This document shows positions 47,337-57,200 of a stretch of 64,000 bases of DNA, one piece after another. Under the pieces are notes generated by a model. The model had not been told where the DNA came from. It searched no databases and worked only from the letters and a program-made list of their open reading frames with translations. Made by a program: the position numbers and the translations under genes. The stretch is from positions 41,392,106-41,456,105 of the forward strand of contig CP136063.1 in NCBI GenBank assembly GCA_032622095.1, read 5' to 3'. The DNA comes from Siphonodentalium dalli. Its lineage: Eukaryota > Mollusca > Scaphopoda > Gadilida > Siphonodentaliidae. Numbering within the stretch: the first letter of the stretch is position 1; every line of letters starts with the position of its first letter.

Positions 47337-47795
47337 GGAGTGAGACTGTATGACCACTGGTGAGGCAAATAGGTATACAAGAAGTGATGTATGATCATGG
47401 ACGTAGCGAGCATGTATGGACTGACTGTATGGTCATCGGTGAAGTGTATATGTATATATTTAGTGGTTGTATAGCTATGCATGTGGCAAATAAATATACA
47501 TGGAGTGACTGTATGGCCTATGGTTAGGCGGATAGGTATACAAGAGGTTACTTTGTGTTCATATATGTAGTGAATATGTATACAGGTCATGTGAGCTGTA
47601 TGGGCATTCCTGGTGTGTCTGCATGGTTATTCATTGCTATAGGGCCACGCATTGGTGTATGGGTAAACCCAATTGTGTCTGTGTGGTAATGGGTGGGGTG
47701 TATGTCTATACAGCGAGTGGCACATGTCCATTTACGTGGTGTTCATGTATATATGGAGTGACTGCATGCTCATGTGTGATTTGTACTGGTGCACC
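46190..47795 (+). repeat. Degenerate 55-60-bp minisatellite
   Basis: Irregular repeats of GTATATGTATACATGGAGTG + ACTGTATGGTCATGGGTGAG, very diverged, perhaps 25-28 units. Same family as 42590-43155 and, inverted, 43241-44600. All reading frames here translate to YTYSPHHRPYSH-like strings, explaining the ORFs on both strands. Confidence 0.8.
47275..47333. repeat. AT dinucleotide microsatellite
   Basis: About 59 bp of TA repeats with one TT interruption, inside the minisatellite. Likely length-polymorphic. Confidence 0.9.
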
Positions 47796-48755
47796 TTTGT
47801 GTGACTATCGTTTTCCACAATAACTCAAGGATATGTTAATCGATAGGGGTAATATCAGATTGTTCTTCACATTAATTGCGTTTTATTTGCAATGTGAAGA
47901 AAACGGTTTTGCTGATAATAGTTTATAAGTTAATCAATTTTGATGCTAATAGCCCAGAGTAGCCTCATAATATGATACCTTTCAGTTCAGTTTCAACGTT
48001 ATGTCCGTTTCCGTTAAAAAATATGGACATAATCCCAAAAGAGGTGTTCGGCAAAATCCATACTGCATCCCTTAAAATGAATTTGTCGTACCTCTTAAGC
48101 TATTCTGGGACAACCGTATTATAATATTAAGTTGTCAGTTGATTAAGTAGCATGTTTAATAACCAAGTGAGTCACAATTTGCTACCATTTCGGAACAGCA
48201 GAGAACAGAGTTCTGAATATAAACTTTTTACCTAATTTGGTCGCCATTTTGCAAGTCATCTTGAGTAATATTGTCTAAAGCACCACACTATGCCATATTT
48301 AAGGCATATCACAATAACAAGAACATTGATAGTAAAGATAGTTCCATTTTACTTGACAAAAATGGTCCAAACATGATTTTTTTTTTTGCCGAGTTTGATG
48401 TTGTTTGTGATAAAAAAAATCCCATAATTCTGGTAATTACAGAATAGTAAATAGTAAAAATTAATGAAGGTGCATGAGAAATGTTGGTATTCAATGTATA
48501 TAAGACAGAATAGTCATTTGTGTACACCATCACAAATTGTAAGCGGTTGCATGGCAAGCTGGGTAATAATTACCATTTTCCATATTTTGGCGGTCATTTT
48601 GACAGCCATTTTGAGCCAAAGTGACAATTTTGGTACCATTGAGTTCGAATATCAATAAGATATAGAATGCATAACTTACATTGCAAAGTTCTTCCCACTT
48701 CTTGGTGAAATATGACCAGAATCCCAAAGGGGATCTTTTGTGAAATGTTATATCC
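47796..48755 (-). repeat. Second outer arm of the inverted-repeat structure
   Basis: The reverse complement aligns with 41720-42520: shared GCAAATTGTGACTCACTTGG, (C)AAATTCATTTTAA, and end sequence GACCAGAATCCCAAA. It opens with another copy of the hairpin core (GACTATCGTTTTCCACAATA, 47803-47822). Divergence from the left arm is greater than between 41720 and 44910, so this is an older or separate copy. Confidence 0.75.
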
Positions 48756-49612
48756 CTATTTATTTTGAATAGATTATTTTTAACGCAAGTATTGTTGTTA
48801 TATTGAACACTCGATATGCTAATTGCTCACTGGTCCTGATAAAATCACATCTGAATGGTCGTCAATCTTTTAAGATGATGATTTTTAATTAATTGCTATT
48901 TATTTTTAATAGATTATTTTTACCGAACGTTTTGGTATTATATTGAACACTCGATATGCTAATTGCACACTGGACCTTATAAATTCACATATGAATGATC
49001 GTCATGTTTAATGAGGAACATTTATTAATTAATAATCCCTATTTATTTTGAATAGATTATTTTTAACGCAAGTATTGTTATTATATTGAACACTCGATAT
49101 GCTAATTGCACACTGGTCCTTATGAAGTCACACCTGAATGGTCGTCATGTTTTATGAGGATCATTTATTGATAATTTCTATTTATTATTAATAGACTATT
49201 TTAACATAGATATTGGTATTATATTGAACAATCGATATGGATACTTGCACACTGGTTCTTATAAAATCACATCTGAATGGTCGTCAAGTTTAATGAGGAA
49301 CATTTATAGAATAATTTCTTTATTTATTTTTAATAGATTATTTTTAACGTACGTATTGGTATTATATTGAACACTCGATGTGCTAATTGCACACTGGTCC
49401 TTATAAAATCACATCTGAATGGTCGTCATGTCTTATGAGGATCATTTATTAATAATTTCTATTTATTTTTAATAGATTATTTTAACGGATGCATTGGTAT
49501 TATATTGAACACTCGATATTCTACTTGCACACTGGTCCTTATAAAATCACATCTGAATGGTCGTCATCTTTAATGAGGAACATTTATTAATAATTTATTT
49601 TGAATTGATTAG
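48755..49612 (-). repeat. 140-bp satellite, about six units, inverted
   Basis: Reverse-complement units of the satellite at 20641-21878: GAACACTCGATATGCTAATT and AAAATCACATCTGAATGGTC recur at roughly 140-bp spacing (near 48839, 48977, 49118, 49260, 49402, 49540). The array ends 3 bp before the MITE TTAA at 49615. Confidence 0.92.
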
Positions 49613-49614
49613 GT

Positions 49615-50060
49615 TTAAAGATTGATTATCTCTTTAAATAACAAATTTTAAATAGTTGCGTGGGTATAAAATAATAGATATGAACTGAATACCTATGTCC
49701 GGAAAAGCTTCTATCAATTAATATTGATTTTATTTCCAATCGGGCCCGTTTATGTTACTATTTTTAGAACCGACCATTTGGATGAGACCGTATTGCGATA
49801 TAGAGCACTGGGCTGTTCCTACGGATACGCAACGAATGTCAAATGTCACAGATTGGTTGTTTGTATTGTTTTGTTCCACAGATATAAGCGACAATGAGTA
49901 TAATTAACGTTTATTTGTGACAAAATTGCACAATATAATTTCTGGTCTCTGTTAGCAGTAACCACTATTGTTCGTTAGCTGAACAAACACACCTTTTTAG
50001 ACCAGAAAATATTCGAAATAAAATTAATATTAATCGATAGAAGCATTTCCGGACAGGAGT
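49615..50060 (-). mobile_element. Split MITE family M, left part
   Basis: Starts TTAAAGATTGATTATCTC and runs in reverse orientation to GTCCGGACAGGAGT at 50060, where the 5-kb element begins. The rest (ACAGGAGTCTTCGATTC...CCACCTTTAA) is at 55039-55121. Confidence 0.9.
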
Positions 50061-50069
50061 GTTACGCCA

Positions 50070-50282
50070 GCTTTTGAAGTAATTACCACTTTTGAAGTAG
50101 GTCTCCACTTTTGAAGTAAAAAACGCTAGCTTTTGAAGTAACTCACCACTTTTGTAATAAAATCGCCAGCTTTTGTAGTAAAGTGAGGTCTCCGCTTTTG
50201 AAGTAAAAAACGCCAGCTGTTGTAGTAAAAAAAACTAGGTCTCCACTTTTGTAATAACAAAATTACAGCTTTTGAAGTAAAC
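50070..50282 (+). repeat. Subterminal motif array, left arm (10 x CTTTTGAAGTA-like)
   Basis: Ten copies of (CC)A(G)CTTTTG(A/T)A(G/A)TA spaced about 18-27 bp. Variants CTTTTGTAATA and CTTTTGTAGTA alternate in a pattern mirrored in the right arm. Such arrays are typical binding sites for a transposase; that role is inference. Confidence 0.88.
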
Positions 50283-50329
50283 TGACTCAATACATTTTAA
50301 CGGGCGCTGAACGATTTTCATGACAAAGT

Positions 50330-51080
50330 CAACCCGATAATCCATAGTGGATATCGCCCATACGAGTGTGACTTGTGACTGAATATATTTAGTGAGTCCA
50401 GTTCAGTGGCAAAAGAATCCACACCGTTAATCGACCATACCAGTGTGACGTGGTTTGAATAGCTTTCAGTCATACCAACACAAGATAAATCACACAGTCA
50501 ATCGCCCATGCGCGTGTGACGTGTACCAAAAGGCACATGGTGAGTCCGGTTCCGTGACAAAAGAATCCACACCGGTAATCGACCATAAGCGTGTGACGTG
50601 GTTCGAATATCCTTCAGTCATACCAACACAAGAGAAATCACACAGTCAATCTCCCATACGCGTGTGACGTGTACCAAAAGGCACATAGTGAGTCCGGTTC
50701 CGTGACAAAAGATTCCACACAGGTGATCGACCATACGAGTGTGACGTGGTTTGAATAGCCTCCAATCATTCCAACACCAGAGAAATCACACAGTCAATCG
50801 CCCATACACGTGTGACGTGTACCAGAAAGGCATTTAGTTAGTCCGGTTCCTTGCCTAAGCATATGAGAACGCACATAAGTGGTCAATCATACGAGAATGC
50901 AATGTTGTTCCCAGTCTGTCCGTCAACCTGACGATCCACACTGTTGACCGACCTTATAGGTGCGATGTTTGTTAGAAGAAGTTCGCCGTGACCGTGAGTC
51001 TTACAATATATAAGAGAATCCACGCTGGTGACAAGATGTGTGTCTGAAGACGTTCTGTCAGTCCAGTAACATGGCAACGT
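50330..51080 (+). pseudogene. Decayed C2H2 zinc-finger array in the left arm
   Basis: Finger hallmarks recur in changing frames: RPYECDL near 50360, RPCACDVYQKAHGESGSVTK near 50505, RPYQCDV, and KHMRTHISGQSYE near 50860. Linker remnants such as RIHTGNRP need single-base corrections, with stops and 1-nt indels in nearly every finger. The period is about 84 bp per finger and 168 bp for two-finger blocks, implying eight or more former fingers. It cannot encode a working protein now. The same array is present inverted in the right arm. Confidence 0.78.
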
Positions 51081-51239
51081 GTATATTTCCTCAAAATTGG
51101 GGGATGTGACAATGTATCAGTTACAACGGAAAAAAGTTGGTCTATTTGTCCTCTTCTTTGGAAGAACACTCCTATGTCAAACTTCCAATTCGCAATGTTC
51201 CTGGTGCCAAAAGGTTCAGTCTCCTTTTTGTAATTTTAT

Positions 51240-51530
51240 AGTCGATTATCAATAATGATAAATAAGTCCACTTTCTTACGTGTTTCATTCTGATTGGCCA
51301 ACTATGAAACAAAGGACGAAAGTCCAGATGTCAGGTGATTAAGAATGTCATACAACAAAACACCGATTCTGCATAATTTCACGAGTCATTGTCCCAGTTA
51401 GAATAATATTATCATGCACGTGCTGCAGAATAATAAGTCAAAGATGTTCATTCAATTTACAACTGTAATACAATCTCCTTTGCACACTTTAATAACGAGA
51501 GATAATGGTTCCTGGAATTATAAACTAAAT
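51240..51530. other. Region upstream of the OTU remnant
   Basis: One frame near 51364 reads D-S-A-stop-F-H-E-S-L-S-Q, positioned like the D-G-N-C-F-F-R motif of OTU proteases. If that alignment is right, the catalytic cysteine is replaced by a stop. This is weak evidence. Confidence 0.3.
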
Positions 51531-51836
51531 TATTGATGGAACACCTATTCAATCCTTCATACCTGAAGAGAATGTAAATCGGTACATAGAACGAATGGCG
51601 CGTCAAGGGACATATGGAGACCATATCACTTTACAAAGAGTGGTTGAAATGTTCAATGTGAATTGTGTTGTACTGTCTGTCGCGGACTTGAACACACGAC
51701 GATCTTATCTCCCAGTGGAGTTTTTGATAGAGGAATTATGTCCATAATTCTCGGCCATCTGCCTGAAGGACATGGCGAGCATTATGTGAGTCTCTCTGGT
51801 TTGGTCAGCGATGCTGTCAACTCAGATGATCAGTGA
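51531..51836 (+). pseudogene. OTU-family cysteine protease remnant
   Basis: Frame one reads RYIERMARQGTYGDHITLQ (ATG at 51595) then VVEMFNVNCVVLSV. This matches the OTU pattern of a GD(H)-x-x-LQA segment followed by a hydrophobic strand. Frame two, after a shift near 51690, reads ILSPSGVFDRG, IILGHLPEGHGEHYVSL (His of EHYVSL is the expected catalytic His), then a stop at 51834-51836. OTU proteins remove ubiquitin or ubiquitin-like modifiers and occur in several mobile elements and viruses. The frameshift, and the apparent loss of the catalytic Cys region, mark it as inactive. Confidence 0.6.
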
Positions 51837-52009
51837 GAGCATGGCGATTTAGCAGCTTGTATCAAGGATGATGAGATATCGAGCACAACAGGAAGAGCTG
51901 AACTTAACAGAGCAAACGAAACGGCAATAACACATGGGGAGACGGGAATTTGAGTGGTGCATGATGAAAATAAGATGTTGACTGAATCAGAGCAAGCAAA
52001 AGAGTATTA

Positions 52010-52738
52010 GTGCATGGGGAGACGGGAAGTGGAGAGGTGCATAGTAAAGAATGGATGTTAATAGAATCAGCAAAAATTAGACCTGAGTTAGACAGAGTAA
52101 GGGAAATAGCAATTGTACGTGGGAAGAAGAGGAATAGAGTGGCGTGTAATGAAGATGACATTTTTACTGACTCATCAAGCATTGGACCTGACAAATCAAG
52201 AGAAACAGCTAAAGTACACGACGAGAAGGGTAGTGGAGTGGAACGAAATGAAGATGCTATGTTGACAGAATCAGCGAAATCTATACCCAAAGTAAGAGAA
52301 AGAGTAATAGTACACACGAAGAAGGTACGTGGAGGGGCGCATAGTGACAATGAATCAGCGATCATTAGACCTGGCAGGTTAAGGAAAATAGCAATAGTAC
52401 CTGGGAAGAAGGGCAGTAGGGTGGTGAGTAATAAGGATGAAATTTGTACTGAATTAGCAATCGCAAGCAAAGCGGCAATAGTACACGGGGAGAATGCAAG
52501 TGGGGTGGCGCGTAATGAATACGCAATATCAGAATCAGCAAAACAAGTTGAACCTGACAGAGTAAGCGAAAGAGATATAGTACATGAGGAACATGGACGT
52601 GGAGTGGCGCGTAATGGAGATGAGATGTACACGTATGTTCTCATATTGCCTCCTGAGATACATGAACTAGTACTCGAGTATATTCTACTAAGTGATGTAA
52701 GCCATGCAGGCAGATTGAGCCTGGTGTGCAGTATGTAG
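52010..52738 (+). CDS. Tandem-repeat protein with C-terminal F-box-like motif
   Basis: 242 residues in one open frame. Residues 1-205 are about seven degenerate repeats of roughly 28-33 residues: ESAK-x-x-P...R-x-REIAIVHGKKGSGVARNEDEM, charged and probably extended. DNA repeats of the same kind begin upstream at about 51880 in broken frames, so the ORF start is probably not original. Residues 211-242 (LPPEIHELVLEYILLSDVSH...LSLVCSM) match the F-box pattern LP-x-E-(I)-x-x-x-(I)-L...LSLVC, the Skp1-binding motif of SCF ubiquitin ligases. A TAG stops the frame, but in-frame sequence continues (NDIIARFLRNH...) to a TGA near 52897. No known full-length relative is named. Confidence 0.55.
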   Translation: MHGETGSGEVHSKEWMLIESAKIRPELDRVREIAIVRGKKRNRVACNEDDIFTDSSSIGPDKSRETAKVHDEKGSGVERNEDAMLTESAKSIPKVRERVIVHTKKVRGGAHSDNESAIIRPGRLRKIAIVPGKKGSRVVSNKDEICTELAIASKAAIVHGENASGVARNEYAISESAKQVEPDRVSERDIVHEEHGRGVARNGDEMYTYVLILPPEIHELVLEYILLSDVSHAGRLSLVCSM

Positions 52739-52899
52739 AATGACATCATTGCTCGTTTCTTGAGAAATCACAGTCATATTATGGAAATGTTCAAATGGAC
52801 TTTGCATGTGGGTCCGAGTTTGGTGTCGGATTTGAAACTAAACGATGAGAAGAACACCATCTCTGTTGCGTGTATCATGAGGAAAGCGGGCAAGTGAAG

Positions 52900-53800
52900 T
52901 GGACTGGTATTGACACTCAAATCATACATATCTTCAAGGAGGAGAGGGTTGTGTGCATACGTCAAACTTGCTCGGGTGCAAAGCAGAGGACCAGGGTGGT
53001 TCCGAATTGTTGAACTAAACTAAACAAGAAAAGGAAAACATGGTAACATATTAAGAACATATCGAGTATTTTTTAAATATATTAAATTAGAACCACGTTT
53101 TTTGAAAACCAATATTGGCCAACTTCTCGTATGAGACATTAACACAAATAATTGAGGAAATTGTAAGAGGCAGATACTTTGGATTAATATATGTAACTGT
53201 GTAAGACATAATTTATATAGAATCAGGACATGGCTTGAGGAACGCTTCTGTGCGAACTGTGAAGTTGATTTATTATATATTGGCTTCAGTAAACGTGAAA
53301 CAGTGGACGAATTTGCATGGCTGGTGGATTTAGAGATCTGGTATATTACTAATATGTGTGTCTTGTTGTGTTCTGTGATATCTCAAAATAGTTCATCATT
53401 GTTTTTATGTTAAGTTATCAGTCCGTGAGACACCTCAACCTTCCCTGACTATAGTACACCACTTAGTCTGACCCCAATTGATAGGTGCAACATAGCAATA
53501 GTAAATATGTATACCATCATATATTGTCTTCAAGATAGAATATTGATTTCATTTATTGACCATAATAAACAAAACAGATTCAGATAGCAGAATTGTTGAT
53601 GTGGATGAAAGGCGATAAGGGATAAGAACTATAGCGTCTAAGGGGAGGTTGAGGATAAATTTGACTAATTATTATTTAACTACATCAACAACATCGTTCC
53701 ATTCATTCTTAATTTTGTTATGCGTTTCATTTTGTATTGCTGTGCCTGACAATTGACAATCAAATAATTAATTGTATTCGTATATTATGTTGAATAAATT
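52900..53800. other. Central spacer of the 5-kb element
   Basis: AT-rich and without recognisable coding sequence. The right inverted arm begins near 53800, where GGAGACTGAACCTTTTGGCA pairs with 51212-51232. Confidence 0.5.
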
Positions 53801-54214
53801 TGGAAAGGAGACTGAACCTTTTGGCATCAAGAACATTGAGATTTTAAAGTTTAACTTTCCCTGTATAGCGACATAATGCCATCGAATCCGTTATTTTATA
53901 TACTCAATCATCAGAGTGTATGTGAACCCAACGGTTTCCACACAACACATTACTGGCTCCCGTGTTTTATAGCTGGCCATGTTTGACGTAGTTATAATAC
54001 TTCGGTTATGTGACATAATTTTAATGATTGAAAATTGTTGTTAATGTCGCCTTCCGGAGACGAATCTAATAAACCAAACATTTTCTGCTGTCCCTAACGC
54101 GTCGGGTCACCTAATTTCGAGGGTACGAATATGCAATTAAAAGTGAGGCCAATAATAAATATACCAACTATTTTCCATTGGAACTAATACATCACCTAAT
54201 TTCGAGAAACTATA

Positions 54215-54780
54215 TATGTCGTCATGTTACTGGACTGACAAAACGTCTTCAGTCTTGCCTGACTCAATGTAACATCGAACTTCTTCTGACAACGGTCGCA
54301 CTTGTAAGGGCATTCAATATTGTGGGTTGTCAGGCTGACTGGGAACAATCTGATATACTCGTATGATTGATCACCTATGTGTGTTCATATGCTTAGGCAG
54401 GGAAACAGACTCACTAAATGCCGTTCGGTACATGTCACACTTATATGGGCGATTGACTCTATAAATTACCTTCTGCTGTTATGACTGAAGGCTATTCGAA
54501 CCACGTCCCATGCGTATGGTCGATTACCGGTGAGGATTCTTTTGTCACGGAACCGGACTCACTAAGTGCCTTTGGTGCACGTCACACGCATATGGGCAAT
54601 TGACTGTGATTTCTCTTGTGTTGGTATGACTGAAGGATATTCGAACCACGTCACATGCATATGGTCGATTACCGGTGTGGATTCTTTTGTCACGGAACCG
54701 GACTCACTAAATATATTCAGTCACAAGTCACACTCGTATCGGCGATAGTCACTATGGATTATCGGGTTGACTTTGTCATG
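54215..54780 (-). pseudogene. Decayed C2H2 zinc-finger array in the right arm
   Basis: Inverted counterpart of 50330-51080, shorter because one two-finger block is missing. Reverse-strand features include GTGACGTG...CACACCGGTAATCGACC blocks and the AGTCCGGTTCCGTGACAAAA segment. The two arms carry partly different lesions, so they have diverged since the palindrome formed. Confidence 0.75.
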
Positions 54781-54821
54781 AAAATCGTTCAGCGCCCGTC
54801 AAAATGTATTGAGTCAGTTTA

Positions 54822-55036
54822 CTTCAAAAGCTGTAATTTTGTTATTACAAAAGTGGAGACCTAGTTTTTTTACTACAAAAGCTGGCGTTTTTTACTTCAA
54901 AAGCGGAGACCTCACTTTACTACAAAAGCTGGCGATTTTATTACAAAAGTGGTGAGTTACTTCAAAAGCTGGCGTTTTTTACTTCAAAAGTGGAGACCTA
55001 CTTCAAAAGTGGTCAGTTACTTCAAAAGCTGGCGTA
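54822..55036 (-). repeat. Subterminal motif array, right arm (10 copies)
   Basis: Ten TACTTCAAAAG(C/T)(T/G)GG or TATTACAAAAGTGG units, mirror images of the left array in order and variant type, ending in GCTGGCGTAAC at the element's tip. Confidence 0.88.
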
Positions 55037-55038
55037 AC

Positions 55039-55121
55039 ACAGGAGTCTTCGATTCAAATCTAATATATTATACCCCTGTAACTATATAATACATGTTTAC
55101 AAAGAGATAATCCACCTTTAA
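55039..55121 (-). mobile_element. Split MITE family M, right part
   Basis: ACAGGAGTCTTCGATTC through GATAATCCACCTTTAA (TTAA 55118-55121). Together with 49615-50060 it reconstitutes the position of one reverse-orientation MITE. Confidence 0.9.
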
Positions 55122-56915
55122 CAGCTTGGGCAGAAACAAAGCGGTTCTGCCTGTGCCCATGTTCGATTTTTCGAGTTGTGTGGGTACAAAGCAGCTGTTA
55201 GTCATATCAACAAATGCGAGTCTTGATGGACGTTGGACGTTCGTGGACATTCAACAATTTGACTATTTGCATAGAAATATGTTTGGCAGGAAGGTGATCT
55301 TTTTAAATAAGAGTTGTGCAAAGCAGCTGTTAGTCATATCAACACATGCGAGTCTATGCTATTGAAAACTGACCTTGTCACGAATGTAATTCGTTATACA
55401 TCCAGGCTAAATTTCGCACTCAGGGTAGAGGCAAAACCATTGGATCAATAACCTTGAAATTTCGGCATGGAAGACCAATGGAGCATAGATTATTCCCACG
55501 CAATACCGCTTGGACCGAAACAAAGCAGTTCTGCCTGTGCCCATGTTCGATTCGATTCATCTGCCGGTAAGGTGATCTTTTTAAATAAGAGGTGTGTGGG
55601 TACATGCAGCTGTTAGTCATATCAACAAATGCGAGTCTATGGTATTAAAAACTGACCTTGTCACGAATGTACGCGAAAGTCCAACGTCCATCCAACTTCA
55701 CAGAGGTATTCCCAAATATTTGATCACCCCATTATCTCACAAACTGCAAGCATTATGATATGCTGATAATTGTAATTTGTTATACATCCAGGTACGCCCA
55801 TGGCACCCGAAACGGGGCCTACAATTGGGCCAGAAGCATATATTTAAATCTGTTCGAATGTCTTTCGAAAGGTAAACAAATGGACGTTGGGCTTAGAAAA
55901 TTCTGGCTAAATTTCACAGTGAGTGCACAGGATAGAGGCAAAACCAGTGGATCGATAACCTTGAAATTTCGGCATGGAAGTCCTATGGAGCATATATTAT
56001 TCTCACGCAATACCGCTTGGGCCGAAACATAGCGGTTCTGCCTGTACCCATGTTCGATTAGAGTCACATGTCGGTAACCCTTTTTTAGATTGACAGTGTT
56101 GAACGTCCAACGTCTAATGTTTTTCAAAGTGAAAAACATTCGGAAATTCTCTAAAAAAAAATTGAAAATTTGTGTTTGAGAGCCCGAATTAGGTCTGGAG
56201 AAGTTTTCTGGTTCAATCAGGAAATTGCGTTTTTTTTAGTTTAAAAAAAAAATACTGCTGTGAAGTTGGATGGACGTTCGTGGACATTCAACAATTTGAT
56301 TATTTGCATAGACATATGTTTGGCAGTAAGGTGATCTTTTTAAATAAGAGTTATGTGGGTACAAAGCAGCTGTTAGTCATATCAACAAATGCGAGCCTAT
56401 GGTATTTTATTGAAAACTGACCTTGTCGCGAATGTACGCGAACGTCCAATGTCTATCCAACTTCACAGAGGTATTCCCAAATATTTTATCACCCCATTAT
56501 CTCACAAACTGCAGGCATTATGATATGCCGATGATTTTCATTCGTTACAAATCCAGGTACGCCCACGGCACCCGAAACGGGCCCTATAATTGGGCCAGAA
56601 GCATATATTTGAATGTCTGTTTGAATGTCTTTCGAAAGGTAAACAAATGGACGTTCAACTTAGAAAATTCTGCTTAAAGTTCGCCGTGAGTGCAGAGGGT
56701 AGAGGCAAAACCAGTGGATCAATAACCTTGAAATTTCGGTAGGGAAATCCTATGGAGCATAGCTTATTCCCACGCAATACCGCTTGGACCGAAACAAAGC
56801 GGTTCTACCTGTGCCTATGTGCGATTCGATTCAGCTGCAAATAAGCGGTTTTAAGATCGTTGTTGTTCAACGTCCAACGTCCAATGCCAAACCAACGTCA
56901 CATACCTCTTTGGCT
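55122..56915 (-). repeat. Dispersed repeat family B cluster, inverted copies
   Basis: At least three overlapping or nested family B segments in opposite orientation to 12721-13735. Markers GCAATACCGCTTGG(A/G)CCGAAAC recur at 55500, 56008 and 56775, and ACCTTGAAATTTCGG at about 55451, 55959 and 56724. The block ends with AAGCGGTTTTAAGATC and AACGTCCAACGTCCAATG. Open frames are repeat-derived. Confidence 0.75.
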
Positions 56916-57200
56916 TCGGGTGTAAACAAATATTTGATTCGATGAACTCACCTATAAAATCTCAAGGTGATCAGATATCGCTTTTTGAAGTTTGTTATTT
57001 CTCGAGATGTGTAATAATATGTTGCCCAGACACACTTGGTCAAATGGATGGTCTCGGACAAAATTACGGATGAAGATGGATAACTCTATAATCAAATGAT
57101 AATGCGTTCAAATTCCATGATATTTTAGTGATAATGCGGCCATATTTTGTTGAATAAAATGTTGATAGATAGCAAGTTTTGGGAAATTTGATAGCATAGA
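56916..57200. repeat. Repeat family C
   Basis: GGCTTCGGGTGTAAACA(A)ATATTTGATTCGA..., with TGTTGAATAAAATGTTGATA...CAAGTTTTGGG further in. Related pieces occur at 34030-34120 and, inverted, 37950-38010. It also contains the GATGAAGATGGATAACTC arm seen in the hairpin at 37781. Confidence 0.6.

Larger units (their letters stand above)
50061..55038. mobile_element. 4,978-bp inverted-repeat element with zinc-finger arms, OTU and F-box remnants
   Basis: Inserted cleanly into a MITE. Ends are GTTACGCCAGCTTTTGAAG and its inverse, flanked by ACAGGAGT on both sides (50053-50060 and 55039-55046). Because GT/AC complement each other, the true duplication could be 8, 6 or 4 bp. Arms of about 1.0-1.2 kb (to about 51230; from about 53800) are inverted copies that include ten subterminal motifs and decayed C2H2 fingers. 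The centre has an OTU-like remnant and a repeat/F-box ORF. No recognisable transposase. Superfamily unassigned; subterminal motif arrays and an 8-bp duplication are seen in hAT-type elements, but the ends do not look hAT-like. Confidence 0.85.

Noticed and set aside
46065-47590. ORFs of 63-138 codons resembling Tyr-rich repeat proteins
   Set aside because: Same minisatellite; frame openness follows from the repeat's composition.
51904-52749. 281-codon minus-strand ORF opposite the F-box-like ORF
   Set aside because: It is a mirror of the tandem repeats. The plus frame has the F-box motif, while the minus frame is low-complexity Ser/Leu-rich.
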